Positions 50,260 to 59,658 of a DNA stretch of 64,000 nt are shown one piece after another. Below the pieces are notes generated by a model, which was not told the DNA's origin, did no database searches, and saw only the letters and a program-made list of their open reading frames with translations. Source of the stretch: Treponema sp. GTDB taxonomy: Bacteria > Spirochaetota > Spirochaetia > Treponematales > Treponemataceae. The position numbers were made by a program, and so were the translations under genes. The stretch spans positions 1 to 64,000 of the forward strand of contig JAKSTI010000002.1 of the NCBI GenBank assembly GCA_024402665.1. Direction: 5' to 3'. Position 1 is the stretch's first letter; every line of letters starts with the position of its first letter.

Positions 50260-51972
50260 CTAGAATTTGTTTATGTGTTTATTGGAAATTGCTTCCAGTT
50301 CCTGAATTGTGAATCTTGATAACAACTCTTTTGTGCTGGAAATCAATTTTGGACTCATACTTAAATTACGGATTCCCATGCCGGCTAATACCATAACGCT
50401 GTCTTGTCTTCCTGCCATTTCACCACAAACTGAAAGAGGGATACCAGCTTTTTCTGCGTTTGAGAAAGTTGTCTGGATAAGGCGAAGAACTGCCAGATTG
50501 AATTCGTTGTATAAATCAGAAACATGAGGATTTTCGCGGTCAATACCAAGTGTGTACTGGGTAAGGTCGTTTGTTCCTAAACTGAAAAAGTCGCTTACAT
50601 CTGCAAGACAGTCTGAAGTTATAGCGGCAGCGGCAGTTTCAATCATAATTCCTACAGGGATTTTATTTTTGTATGGAATTTTATCATAATCAAGTTCATC
50701 TTTTGCCTGGTTAATAATTTCAAGACACTGGGTAACCTGTTCAACGCTAGTAATAAGTGGCAGCATGATTTTTAAATTGCCGTAAAGTCCTGCGCGGAAT
50801 AAAGCTTTTAACTGTGTCTTCAATACATTTGGGTACGCAAGACTTAATCTTACTGCTCTTAATCCCATTAATGGATTTTTTTCTTCAAAAGCAGGAATAT
50901 CAACAGAGTTAATAAGCTTGTCACCACCAGCATCAAGAGTTCTGATTGTTACTGGTTTGTCGCCCATTGTTTCAAGAACATGTTTATATGCCTGGAACTG
51001 AGTTTCTTCACTTACGGAGCGGGCTGCTGCATTAATTGCTGAATCGTTTTGAGACATAAAGAGGAATTCTGTTCTAAAAAGACCAATTCCGTCTGCACCT
51101 TCGGCAACAGCAATGTCTGCTTCTTCTGGTGTACCGATGTTAGCATAAAGATTGAATTTTGTTCCGTCTTTAGTAACAGCAGGTTTATCAAGGAAGGCCT
51201 TTAATTCCTGCTTGCGTTTATATTCTTCACGGATTTTTTCTTTATAAGAGTCAATTGTGTGTTTGTCAGGACTGGAAAGAATTTCTGCAGCTTTACCGTC
51301 AACAATAACTGTTTCCCCTGATGTTACTTTTTTGACAATTTTTTCCAGGCCTACAACTGTTGGAATGTCGTAGTTTCTTGCAAGAATTACAACGTGACTT
51401 GAAACTCCGCCTTCTGAAAGTCCAAGACCTGCAATTTTTCTTTTAGAAAGGATAATTGTATCTGCAGAACTTAAAGAAGTTGCAAGAATAACAGAACCGT
51501 CTGGAACTGCGTTAATATCAAAAGGATGAATATCAAGCATTTCATCAAGAACGCGACCAAAAACATCTGTAATATCCTGGGCACGTTCTGCAAGATAATC
51601 GTTTCCGGATTTGCGGAGTCTTGTGGCATATTCTTCTGATTTAAATTGAACTGTGTATTCTATATTAAAGAGTTCTTTTTCAAAGTAAGTTTTAACTTCT
51701 TTATTGAAAACAGGATCTTCCAGCATAAGAATGTAAGTTTCATAAACTTCACGCTGAATTTTGTTTTCTTCTGTTTTTGGAAGCGCATCAAGATTTTCTG
51801 ATAAAACCTGAATTACAGTCTGGACTGCTACTTCAAATCTGGTCCATTCTTTATTCAGTTCTTCAATCTGAATATGATGCTGAGGAATTGCTCTTTTAAC
51901 TGGATCTGGAATTACAAATGCAGTTCCAATCCCTATACCGTCTGCTGCGGGTACGCCTAAAAATACTTCCAT
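50260..51972 (-). CDS. ptsI: Phosphoenolpyruvate--protein phosphotransferase (enzyme I)
   Basis: A 570-residue enzyme I that takes phosphate from PEP and hands it to HPr. The N-terminal part ('GVPAADGIGIGTAFVI') includes the phosphorylated His in 'GGVSSHVVILARNYDIPTVV'. The PEP-binding barrel has 'GIGLFRTEFLFM', 'LGTNDLTQYTLG' and the catalytic Cys of 'LSVCGEMAGRQDSV'. Length matches the family (570-575). No HPr or sugar-specific enzyme II gene is in the window, so it may serve regulation as well as uptake. Confidence 0.95.
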   Translation of the reverse strand: MEVFLGVPAADGIGIGTAFVIPDPVKRAIPQHHIQIEELNKEWTRFEVAVQTVIQVLSENLDALPKTEENKIQREVYETYILMLEDPVFNKEVKTYFEKELFNIEYTVQFKSEEYATRLRKSGNDYLAERAQDITDVFGRVLDEMLDIHPFDINAVPDGSVILATSLSSADTIILSKRKIAGLGLSEGGVSSHVVILARNYDIPTVVGLEKIVKKVTSGETVIVDGKAAEILSSPDKHTIDSYKEKIREEYKRKQELKAFLDKPAVTKDGTKFNLYANIGTPEEADIAVAEGADGIGLFRTEFLFMSQNDSAINAAARSVSEETQFQAYKHVLETMGDKPVTIRTLDAGGDKLINSVDIPAFEEKNPLMGLRAVRLSLAYPNVLKTQLKALFRAGLYGNLKIMLPLITSVEQVTQCLEIINQAKDELDYDKIPYKNKIPVGIMIETAAAAITSDCLADVSDFFSLGTNDLTQYTLGIDRENPHVSDLYNEFNLAVLRLIQTTFSNAEKAGIPLSVCGEMAGRQDSVMVLAGMGIRNLSMSPKLISSTKELLSRFTIQELEAISNKHINKF

Positions 51973-52092
51973 AAATTTGGATTATAGCAAAGAAATAGTT
52001 ATATTTAAAGTATGACAGTTTTGCCTCTTAAAATGGTGATTTTTACTTCCATAAATTTGCCTGGCTCTAAAAAATAATTTATAATTGAATTT

Positions 52093-52581
52093 ATGATTGA
52101 TGTTTCTTTAGGAATCTTTTTGTCTATTCTTGCAGGGATTTTGCTGTTTGTTGGATTCATTGGAACTTTTGTTCCTGTTTTACCTGGTGCTCCTCTTGCC
52201 TGGGGCGGATTATTTGCAGCATATTTTTCACAGTACAATGATATTTCAGTAAATTGTCTTATTATAACAGCTGTAATTGCAGTTATTATTACGATTCTTG
52301 ATTTTATTTTGCCACCTATGATTACAAAAAAATCTGGTGGAAGTAAGGCTGCAACTACAGGTTCAACAATTGGTCTTATTGTAGGTTTATTCTTAGGTCC
52401 TATGGGGATTATTCTTGGCCCGTTTATTGGCGCTCTTATTGGAGAACTTATTCATACAAATGGTGAAGTTGGAACATCTTTAAAATCAGCCTGGGGATCT
52501 TTCCTTGGTTTTCTTTTGGGAACAGGAATGAAGATGGCTGTTGTAATTGGCTTTATTGTTGTATTTGTAAAATCATTTTAG
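52093..52581 (+). CDS. DUF456 membrane protein
   Basis: A 162-residue protein with four hydrophobic helices and the DUF456 hallmarks 'GTFVPVLPGAPLAWGGLF' near the start and 'GLFLGPMGIILGPFIGALIG' in the middle. The charged loop 'PPMITKKSGGSKAATTGS' separates two halves. Function of the family is not known. Divergent from ptsI and followed 15 nt later by trmJ. Confidence 0.88.
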   Translation: MIDVSLGIFLSILAGILLFVGFIGTFVPVLPGAPLAWGGLFAAYFSQYNDISVNCLIITAVIAVIITILDFILPPMITKKSGGSKAATTGSTIGLIVGLFLGPMGIILGPFIGALIGELIHTNGEVGTSLKSAWGSFLGFLLGTGMKMAVVIGFIVVFVKSF

Positions 52582-52596
52582 TTCCAGGATTTTTTC

Positions 52597-53355
52597 ATGA
52601 ATTTAAATAATATTGTAATTGTTTTAGACCATCCGGATGAAAGTAGAAATATTGGTTCTGCATGCCGTGCTATGGCAAATAATGATATCAAAGAACTTCG
52701 TATTGTAGGAAAAAAAGAAAACTATGATATAGAAAAAGTTCATGTTCTTGCAATTCACGCCGCATATATTTTTAATAATGCAAAATTCTATGACAGTATA
52801 AAAGAAGCAACTGCAGACTGTTCTATCTCTGCAGGAACAACCCGTCGTCGCGGGAAAAAACGGGGTAAATTATTTTTGCCTGAAGAATTTGCAGAAAAAG
52901 CCGCTGAACTTACTGAAGGCGGAAAAGTTGCCATTGTTTTTGGAAATGAAAGAACGGGCCTTACAGATGACCAGCTTGATGAATGTACTTTAGGAGTTAC
53001 AATTCCAAGCAGCCAGGATTTTGGTTCTTTAAATCTTAGTCATGCAGTTCAGATTTTAAGCTATCATATGTTCCGGGAAAATCTTAAAGAAAAGAATATT
53101 AACGTGGCAGGGTACACACCACTTTCTCTTGAACGCATAGACAAAACAGTTTTGAACATCACAGATAATCTTAAAAAGATTGGATTTTTTAAAATGCCTG
53201 GCCGTGAAGATATGGAAATGTTCTGGCGCAGTTTGCTTTCAAGATCCAACCTTTCTGAAAGTGAAGCTCAATATATAGAAAAGATATTTACTAAAATGTC
53301 AGGTTTGGCATCAAAAAATATTGATTTGGAGGAAACAAACAATGAAAAAAATTAA
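52597..53355 (+). CDS. trmJ: tRNA (cytidine/uridine-2'-O-)-methyltransferase, TrmJ-like
   Basis: A 252-residue SpoU-family RNA methyltransferase. The start 'IVIVLDHPDESRNIGSACRA' and the knot motifs 'VAIVFGNERTGLT' and 'IPSSQDFGSLNLSHAVQIL' fit TrmJ, which methylates position 32 of several tRNAs in E. coli. AGGA precedes the ATG. The end of the gene overlaps the xylanase gene by 14 nt and carries its ribosome site, so the two are translationally linked. Confidence 0.85.
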   Translation: MNLNNIVIVLDHPDESRNIGSACRAMANNDIKELRIVGKKENYDIEKVHVLAIHAAYIFNNAKFYDSIKEATADCSISAGTTRRRGKKRGKLFLPEEFAEKAAELTEGGKVAIVFGNERTGLTDDQLDECTLGVTIPSSQDFGSLNLSHAVQILSYHMFRENLKEKNINVAGYTPLSLERIDKTVLNITDNLKKIGFFKMPGREDMEMFWRSLLSRSNLSESEAQYIEKIFTKMSGLASKNIDLEETNNEKN

Positions 53356-55030
53356 GGAGTTATTTTTTTCATTAGTTGTTACTGCTCTGGTAATTTCTTG
53401 TAGTGGAGAACAGGAAATTAAAACAGTTGTTGATAACAACGATGGTAGCATTTCGATTGTAAATCTGGAAAAAACAGATGCAATCAGCTACAACAAAAAA
53501 GTAGACGGTTTTGAAAATGTAACTGTGCTTGATGGGAAGAAAAGTACAGACAGAAACCTTCTTACAATCAGTTTAAAAGATTATGCAGATCATGATCTTT
53601 TTATGAATTTTTCTTGTGACATTAAAGTTGTTGATAAGTCTGGTGCTGATCATAATGTTCAGTGGGTTATTAACGAACCAAAAGCAAATCTTCCAACAGT
53701 TGCTGCTGCAAAATTGAAGAATGACACATGGGCAAAAATGTCTGGAGAAATTGTAATCAGCATTGGTAAAAACAGAACTATTGCATTAACAGGTTCTGGT
53801 TTTAAGATGGAAAATGTTAAGATTTATATAAAAAATCTTAATGTAAATATTTCTGGAGACGGAATCGGTTCAAATTCTGTTCCACCTGTAAACTGGATGG
53901 ATGCCGTTCCTCTTAAATCTAAACTTGATAAATATTTTGATTACTTTGGTCTTGCTGTAAATTATGACAACGAATTCAGTTTAAAAGAAGTTCAGGAAGG
54001 AGTTGCCCGTCATGCAGATTGTATTACATGGGGAAATGAATTAAAACCTGATTTTATTTTCCGCTGGGCAAAACCTGTTGCACTTACAAAATTTGTTGCA
54101 GAAGACGGAAAATCATACGATGTTCCTGCATCAATCCCAACAATCAAAAATGTAGATACTCTTCTTCAGGTTGTAAAAGATAACGGCTTAAAACTTAGAG
54201 GTCATGTTCTTGTATGGCATAGTCAGACACCAGAATTCTTCTTCCATGAAAATTATGATGTTAATAAACCATTTGTAAACAAGGCTACAATGAATGCCCG
54301 TGAAGAATGGTATATTAAATATCTTCTTGAATATATTGCAAACTGGGAGAAAGAAAATAACAACGGTGAACATATTATTTTTGCATGGGATGTTGTAAAT
54401 GAAGCTTGTTCAGACAGTGCAAATGCTCACAAAACATTAAGAGATTCTGGTTCAAACTGGTATACAGTTTATAAAGACGATTCTTTCATTATTAATGCTT
54501 TCAGATATGCAAATAAATATGCGCCAAAAGATGTTCTGCTTGTTTATAATGATTACAACAGCTATGCTCAGGGAAAAACTGACGCAATCCTTAGAGTAAT
54601 TGATGCTATTCAGGCTACTCCAGATGCACGTATTGATGCTGTAGGAATGCAGTCTCATATTAAGATTGATTATCCTGCAATTACTGGCAGCGGCAGTTTT
54701 GAAGCAGCAGTTCAGAAGTTTGTGGCAAAAGGTCTTGATGTTCAGATTACAGAACTTGATATTGCTAATGGAAAAACTTCTTATAATCCATTAAGATTGA
54801 AGTCACGTTATAAAGAACTTTTTGAAATGTTCATAAGAAATAGAAAAACAGCTGATAAACATGGTATCAGTGGAATTACAATCTGGGGCTTAACTGATAA
54901 TAAAACCTGGTTAAATAGTATGGGTGAATATAAGGGATATTTGCAGTATCCATTGCTGTTCACAGAAACATACAATTGTAAGTCTGCTTTCTACGGTATT
55001 GTTGAAGCTGTTGATGAAGCAGGTGACTAA
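53342..55030 (+). CDS. GH10 endo-1,4-beta-xylanase lipoprotein
   Basis: A 562-residue lipoprotein. The ATG at 53342 follows GGAGG by 9 nt and gives 'MKKIKELFFSLVVTALVISC' with lipobox Cys20. Residues 45-172 form a beta-sandwich resembling CBM4/9/22 carbohydrate-binding modules. The GH10 barrel (about 185-560) shows 'GHVLVWHSQTPEFFF', the acid/base Glu354 in 'WDVVNEA', and the nucleophile Glu471 in 'QITELDIANG', so it should cut xylan outside the cytoplasm. It begins inside trmJ and its stop codon shares a base with the next ATG, a tight run. Confidence 0.93.
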   Translation: MKKIKELFFSLVVTALVISCSGEQEIKTVVDNNDGSISIVNLEKTDAISYNKKVDGFENVTVLDGKKSTDRNLLTISLKDYADHDLFMNFSCDIKVVDKSGADHNVQWVINEPKANLPTVAAAKLKNDTWAKMSGEIVISIGKNRTIALTGSGFKMENVKIYIKNLNVNISGDGIGSNSVPPVNWMDAVPLKSKLDKYFDYFGLAVNYDNEFSLKEVQEGVARHADCITWGNELKPDFIFRWAKPVALTKFVAEDGKSYDVPASIPTIKNVDTLLQVVKDNGLKLRGHVLVWHSQTPEFFFHENYDVNKPFVNKATMNAREEWYIKYLLEYIANWEKENNNGEHIIFAWDVVNEACSDSANAHKTLRDSGSNWYTVYKDDSFIINAFRYANKYAPKDVLLVYNDYNSYAQGKTDAILRVIDAIQATPDARIDAVGMQSHIKIDYPAITGSGSFEAAVQKFVAKGLDVQITELDIANGKTSYNPLRLKSRYKELFEMFIRNRKTADKHGISGITIWGLTDNKTWLNSMGEYKGYLQYPLLFTETYNCKSAFYGIVEAVDEAGD

Positions 55031-56070
55031 TGAAATTTTACGGTGAACTTTTAGTATATTTTTTATTGCTGTTAAATGTTTGTAGAGTTTTTGTTTTGAA
55101 GCGAGTAAAACAGGATTCTATGATTATTATTCCACCAGTTTGTATGGTGCTTGCAGGGCTTTTGATTTATGCCTATGGAATCAGCGAAACTGGATTGCAG
55201 GTAATGGCAATGTCTGTGCTGGTGTTCATCGTAAACCTTCACGCTACTTTAAGAAGCATTCAGAAATTATTTCTGGATCATTTTAGTATTGCAATGATTG
55301 CAGGTTGTGCTATTTGTGCAATCTGTATCATTGTTTCTGTAGTTTTTCTTTTTATTAATCGTCCGGTTGAATATGATAAAGACCAGCTGGAAATCACTGA
55401 AACAGAAATTTATTATGAAGGTAACTTCCGTTCTGGTTTTTCTGAGCCAGAAACTTTTTCTAAACGTACAGCTATCTTCAAAGAATATAAATCCCGAATT
55501 TTAAGTTCAAATCCAAAAAATGTAATTATTTTCTTTGCAGACAAAAGAGGAGACTCTGATGCCTACAAACCATATCTTCAGCTTCTTGCAAAAGAAGGAT
55601 TCCTTATTTGTACCTGCGACTTTTATACAGATGATGAAGACTGGGGATTAAAATATAGTGACATTAAAGCATTACGCAGATTTGAATTGCAGAACAGATG
55701 TAAAAAAGACCCTGATTTTATAAAAAACAATAAATCTTTACATGATTATAATCTTAGTCAGGAATATCTGGCTATGATGAGATTTGCAAGAGAACGTTAC
55801 GGAACAGCCTGCAAGTTCTTCTATGTGGGAGACGGCATGACTGCAGACCTTGTAAAAGATAAAGCCACAGCTAATCCTTCAAAGGTAACTGGTTATTTCC
55901 TTTTAGATTCAATTCCTGAATATAAAACAGCCGGCTATGGATGTCTTGAATTAACAAATCCATATCTGGGTAAAAAATTTGGTGTAAAAAGAGATCCAGA
56001 CGGATTTATTACTAAGTACCTTGTTATGAAAACTAAGAACTACATTATTGAAACATGGGGAAATCAGTAA
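55030..56070 (+). CDS. Membrane protein with alpha/beta-hydrolase-like domain lacking the catalytic serine
   Basis: A 346-residue protein with four membrane helices (about 1-120) and a C-terminal domain that follows the alpha/beta-hydrolase plan: 'NVIIFFADKRGDSDAYKPYL' as the first strand and helix, 'GFLICTCDFYTDD', then 'FFYVGDGMTADLVKD' where the nucleophile elbow GxSxG should be. The Ser is replaced by Asp-Gly, so esterase activity is unlikely. It starts with TAATG overlap from the xylanase gene and shares its end with the Nif3 gene. Function unknown. Confidence 0.65.
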   Translation: MKFYGELLVYFLLLLNVCRVFVLKRVKQDSMIIIPPVCMVLAGLLIYAYGISETGLQVMAMSVLVFIVNLHATLRSIQKLFLDHFSIAMIAGCAICAICIIVSVVFLFINRPVEYDKDQLEITETEIYYEGNFRSGFSEPETFSKRTAIFKEYKSRILSSNPKNVIIFFADKRGDSDAYKPYLQLLAKEGFLICTCDFYTDDEDWGLKYSDIKALRRFELQNRCKKDPDFIKNNKSLHDYNLSQEYLAMMRFARERYGTACKFFYVGDGMTADLVKDKATANPSKVTGYFLLDSIPEYKTAGYGCLELTNPYLGKKFGVKRDPDGFITKYLVMKTKNYIIETWGNQ

Positions 56071-56837
56071 TGACATTAATTGAACTGGATAATTATTTTA
56101 ATAGTTTTTTGCAGAAAGAAAATTTTGCATCAGATATTTCATTAAATGGGATTCAGATTCAGAATGAAAAACCTGACGAAAAACAGATAAAAAAAATTGC
56201 CTTTGCGGTAGATGCCTGTGAAGAAACAGCAGTTCTGGCTTCTAAAAATGGTGCAGATGTTCTTTTTGTTCATCACGGACTTTTCTGGGGCCATTGTCAG
56301 ACAGTAACAGGTTCTCATTATAAAAGAATCGGTGCATTTATTAAAAACGATCTTGCCTTGTGTGCCTATCATATTCCTTTAGATGCAAATAATCCTTATG
56401 GAAACAACTGGGGACTTGCAAAACGTATTGGTTTACAGAATGCAGAAAGTTTTGGAACCTGGAGAGGCATGGTTCTTGGAGTAAAAGGGGAACTTCCTGA
56501 AGAGCTTTCTGTTGATGAACTGGCTAAAAAAGTTCTTCGTCCAGGTGTTGCGCCAAAAGCGGTAATAAAAACAGGTAAAGGTAAAATCAAAACAGTGGGA
56601 ATTATTTCTGGCGGTGCGTCTGAAGATGTTGAAGATGCAGTAAAAGAAGGATTGGACTGTTATATTACCGGTGAGTTTGCCCATGAACAGTTTCATTTTG
56701 CAAAAGAGATGGGAATTAATGTAATTGCCGGCGGTCATTATGAAACAGAAACTGTTGGTGTAATGCAGGTTATGGAAAAAGTTCAGAAAGAACTTGGCAT
56801 AGAATGTATTTTCGTTGAAGTTCCAACTAATCTTTAG
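56070..56837 (+). CDS. Nif3-like dinuclear metal-centre protein
   Basis: A 255-residue member of the NIF3/YbgI family. Metal ligands are visible in 'FVHHGLFWG' and 'AGGHYETETVGV', with 'NGIQIQN' at the N-terminus. 'YHIPLDANNPYGNNWGLAKR' is also characteristic. These proteins form toroidal hexamers with a two-metal site; a GTP cyclohydrolase-like or Bcl-type role has been suggested but is not settled. The start at 56070 shares a base with the previous stop codon; an upstream in-frame ATG at 56055 is possible. Confidence 0.9.
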   Translation: MTLIELDNYFNSFLQKENFASDISLNGIQIQNEKPDEKQIKKIAFAVDACEETAVLASKNGADVLFVHHGLFWGHCQTVTGSHYKRIGAFIKNDLALCAYHIPLDANNPYGNNWGLAKRIGLQNAESFGTWRGMVLGVKGELPEELSVDELAKKVLRPGVAPKAVIKTGKGKIKTVGIISGGASEDVEDAVKEGLDCYITGEFAHEQFHFAKEMGINVIAGGHYETETVGVMQVMEKVQKELGIECIFVEVPTNL

Positions 56838-56850
56838 TATATTTAAGCGT

Positions 56851-57426
56851 ATGGATAAAGCATTAAAAAGTAAATTATTACCTTTCGTTTTGGCAATCGT
56901 CGTGATTGTTCTTGATCAGATTACAAAAATGCTGGTTGTTCGTTTCATCCCAATTCCTGAAGGCGGATTTATGGGATTCGGAGCAAGTTTTTTAGGAGAT
57001 TTCTTTCAGATTATTCATGTAAGAAATACAGGTGTTGCATTCAGTTTTGGTGCAGACTGGCCTGAATTCATAAGAAAACTTCTTTTTTCTGTATTCACAT
57101 TCATTGTTCTTGTATTAGTGATTGTTGCTTATATGCGTACAAACGAATTTACTAAACTTCAGCGCTGGACAATTATGGGTATTGTTGGCGGTGGTTTTGG
57201 AAATCTTATAGACAGAGTTTTTAGACCTGCCGGAGTTGTAGATTTTCTTGATGTAAAATGGTTTGGAATTACTGGCAGTAAAATTAAACTTTTAAGAATG
57301 GAACGCTGGCCAACATTTAATGTAGCAGACGCTGCAGTTGTTGTATGCGGAATTATTCTTGCAGTTTCATTTATCTGTTCTCTTGTAGCAGAATCTAAAC
57401 AGGCAAAGAAAAATAAATCTAAATAA
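56851..57426 (+). CDS. lspA: Signal peptidase II (prolipoprotein signal peptidase)
   Basis: A 191-residue inner-membrane aspartyl protease that cleaves lipoprotein signal peptides after lipidation. Four membrane helices and the family blocks 'VLDQITKMLV', 'HVRNTGVAFSF' and 'FGNLIDRVFRPAGVVDFLD' with 'FNVADAAVV' (the two catalytic Asp residues lie in 'NLIDR' and 'NVADA' regions) are clear. Slightly longer than E. coli LspA. It follows Nif3 by 13 nt. The window holds many lipoprotein genes that depend on it. Confidence 0.95.
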   Translation: MDKALKSKLLPFVLAIVVIVLDQITKMLVVRFIPIPEGGFMGFGASFLGDFFQIIHVRNTGVAFSFGADWPEFIRKLLFSVFTFIVLVLVIVAYMRTNEFTKLQRWTIMGIVGGGFGNLIDRVFRPAGVVDFLDVKWFGITGSKIKLLRMERWPTFNVADAAVVVCGIILAVSFICSLVAESKQAKKNKSK

Positions 57427-57437
57427 GAGGAAAAAAT

Positions 57438-57845
57438 ATGGCAAATTATAGCGAATTACCACCAGAAGAAAAAGAAAAAATCAAACAGGAAGCACTTCGC
57501 ATTTCTCGTCTTAAGAAAAATACAAATATTATGGTTGTAGTAGGCAGCGTTGTTCAGATTGTTATCACTCTTGCTGTTATGCTTGCATTATTTCTTGTAC
57601 TTGTTCTTATTTTTAATAAATTAATTGTATTTGAATCAGAAAAAGCACTTAGCATTGTAAACACTGTTGTTCTTGTTGTTACTTTTGTTGGCGGATTCTA
57701 TCTTGGATACAAAGTTTATGCTGCAGTAATGCGTTTTGCAATCAAGAAATTTAATCTTGCAGATAAAGTTCATGAAGAATTAATCAACAGATACGAAAAA
57801 ATGTCTAAAATTAAAAAGGATGCTGAAGATAATCAGCGTAAGTAA
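57438..57845 (+). CDS. Two-helix membrane protein of unknown function
   Basis: A 135-residue protein with a charged N-terminus ('LPPEEKEKIKQEALRISRLK'), two hydrophobic helices (about 32-60 and 70-92) and a charged, helical C-terminus. AAGAGG precedes the ATG, 11 nt after lspA, so it is co-transcribed. No family is recognised; possibly a small envelope scaffold protein. Confidence 0.75.
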   Translation: MANYSELPPEEKEKIKQEALRISRLKKNTNIMVVVGSVVQIVITLAVMLALFLVLVLIFNKLIVFESEKALSIVNTVVLVVTFVGGFYLGYKVYAAVMRFAIKKFNLADKVHEELINRYEKMSKIKKDAEDNQRK

Positions 57846-57856
57846 TTAAAATAATT

Positions 57857-58555
57857 ATGATTGGAATTATTGGTGCAATGCAGACTGAAGTAAACTTATT
57901 ATGTACAAAGCTTACTTCTGCGGAAAAAATAGAATATTGTAATCTTGTTTTTAATAAAGGCCAGATTGATGGAAAAGATGTTGTTGTAGTATGCAGTGGC
58001 GTTGGAAAAGTAAATGCTGCTTTGTGTGCTCAGGCTCTTGTTTTGAAATTTGGTGCGGACCGAATTATTAATACAGGAATTGCAGGTGCCGCTGGAAAAG
58101 GTCTTGGAGTTTTTGATTTTGTAGTTTCTACAGAAGCTGTTTATCATGATGTTGATGTTAGAATTTTTGGGTATCAGCTTGGTCAGATTCCTGGAACAAA
58201 AACTCTGGAATTTAAGGCAGATGAAACTATGGCAAATGCTGCAGTTGAAGCTTTTAATTCTTCTGATTTTGCAAAAGAACACAAAATTGTAAAAGGACGA
58301 GTTGCATCCGGGGATCAGTTTATTGCAGATAAAGAACTAAAGCAGCATATTATTGATTCTTTTGCACCAATGTGTGTAGAAATGGAAGGAGCTGCTATTG
58401 CCCATGCCTGTACGCTGAACAAAGTTCCTTTTGTTATTATCCGCTGTTTGTCTGATTGCGCTGACGATTCTGCAACAAGCACTTATGCTTTTAATGAAGA
58501 TGTGGCAGCTGAACAGAGTGGAAAAGTTGTATTGAAGTTAATAAAGAAAATTTAA
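57857..58555 (+). CDS. mtnN: 5'-methylthioadenosine/S-adenosylhomocysteine nucleosidase
   Basis: A 232-residue nucleosidase that cuts adenine from methylthioadenosine and S-adenosylhomocysteine; the latter gives S-ribosylhomocysteine for LuxS. Family motifs are 'MIGIIGAMQTEVNLL', 'VVVCSGVGKVNAALCAQA', 'CVEMEGAAIAHAC' and 'IIRCLSDCADD' (catalytic Asp). Its length (about 230) is standard. luxS follows 10 nt later, the usual order of the activated-methyl cycle. Confidence 0.95.
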   Translation: MIGIIGAMQTEVNLLCTKLTSAEKIEYCNLVFNKGQIDGKDVVVVCSGVGKVNAALCAQALVLKFGADRIINTGIAGAAGKGLGVFDFVVSTEAVYHDVDVRIFGYQLGQIPGTKTLEFKADETMANAAVEAFNSSDFAKEHKIVKGRVASGDQFIADKELKQHIIDSFAPMCVEMEGAAIAHACTLNKVPFVIIRCLSDCADDSATSTYAFNEDVAAEQSGKVVLKLIKKI

Positions 58556-58565
58556 GAGGTTTATT

Positions 58566-59042
58566 ATGGCAGAAAAAAAATATAACGTAGACAGTTTTAA
58601 TTTGGATCATACAAAAGTGATTGCTCCATTTGTTCGTCTTGCAGCAAAAAAAGTTGGAGAAAAAGGTGATATCGTTACAAAATTTGATATAAGATTCTGT
58701 CAGCCAAATAAAGAATTTATGACAACAGGCACAATTCATACACTTGAACATTTGATGGCCGAATATATTCGTGATGAAATGGAAGGTGTAATTGATCTTT
58801 CACCAATGGGATGTAGAACAGGTTTCTATTTTACTGTTTGGGGAGATCGTTCAGAAGGAGAAATTGCCGGTCATCTTTTGAATGTTCTTAAAAAAGTTGC
58901 TGTATGGGATAAACCAGTTCCTGCAACTACAGAACAAGAATGCGGAAATTATCGTGATCATGATCTTGAAGGGGCAAAAAAATATGCCGCTAACTGGGTC
59001 AGCGGCATTGAAAAAAAAGGCTGGGATGCTTTTAAAGCTTAA
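58566..59042 (+). CDS. luxS: S-ribosylhomocysteine lyase
   Basis: A 158-residue LuxS. It cleaves S-ribosylhomocysteine to homocysteine and the AI-2 precursor. The metal site is visible as His58 and His62 in 'HTLEHLMAEYI' and Cys126 in 'EQECGNYRDHD', with catalytic Glu61 and Cys83 ('PMGCRTGFYF'). AGAGG lies before the ATG. It forms a pair with mtnN, so the cell can recycle S-adenosylhomocysteine and release AI-2. Confidence 0.96.
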   Translation: MAEKKYNVDSFNLDHTKVIAPFVRLAAKKVGEKGDIVTKFDIRFCQPNKEFMTTGTIHTLEHLMAEYIRDEMEGVIDLSPMGCRTGFYFTVWGDRSEGEIAGHLLNVLKKVAVWDKPVPATTEQECGNYRDHDLEGAKKYAANWVSGIEKKGWDAFKA

Positions 59043-59043
59043 C

Positions 59044-59556
59044 TTAGAAAGGTAAGTACCAGCTTACCCCAACTTCAAGTTTTACAATATTGAAGATTGT
59101 TCCAATTATTCCACCAATTGCATCGCTCGCAGCATCTCCTGTATCTGGAGCATAGATTGTAGGTGAAAAAACTGCACCAATTATCATATTACCTTTTCCA
59201 GGACCCCAGTCCCAGTCACCAAAAACACCACCAGTTCTTAGGAAGAAGGAAGGCTGCTGGTTGGCTGCTAAAAAGGCACCACCACCAAGGTAATAATTAT
59301 AATAATAAAGATTAATTCCTGGTGCAAAATAAATAGCTGGTTCGCGCGAAGTCTTTAAAATATTCTCTGTAAAACGGCAGCCAATATCAAAAGAAAAATT
59401 GCTTTCAAAATTCATTTTAAATGCGATGTTTTCGAAAGTATAAAGTTTAATCATACCTTCTGCACCTGCTGAAGTTTCAATACCATAGTCCATAGCAGCA
59501 GCTGGTAACATAAGTCCACTTAACAAAACTGCAAGTAATAAAAATCGTCTTTTCAT
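59044..59556 (-). CDS. Exported outer-membrane-like beta-barrel protein
   Basis: A 170-residue protein with signal peptide 'RRFLLLAVLLSGLMLPAAA' and a mature part of alternating aromatic and small residues ending in Phe ('VKLEVGVSWYLPF'), the pattern of small outer-membrane barrels. 'INLYYYNYYLGGGAFLAANQ' and 'FFLRTGGVFGDWDWGPGKGN' read as strands. AGGAGG sits 7 nt before the ATG. Its gene ends one base from luxS, convergent. No family recognised. Confidence 0.7.
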   Translation of the reverse strand: MKRRFLLLAVLLSGLMLPAAAMDYGIETSAGAEGMIKLYTFENIAFKMNFESNFSFDIGCRFTENILKTSREPAIYFAPGINLYYYNYYLGGGAFLAANQQPSFFLRTGGVFGDWDWGPGKGNMIIGAVFSPTIYAPDTGDAASDAIGGIIGTIFNIVKLEVGVSWYLPF

Positions 59557-59658
59557 AGAAGACCTCCTGAATAAATGGGTTAATAAAATTATATCACAGT
59601 TTTTTAAATCTCCAAAAAAGAGTTTTCTTATTTTTAAATTATTATTATATTAAATAAT

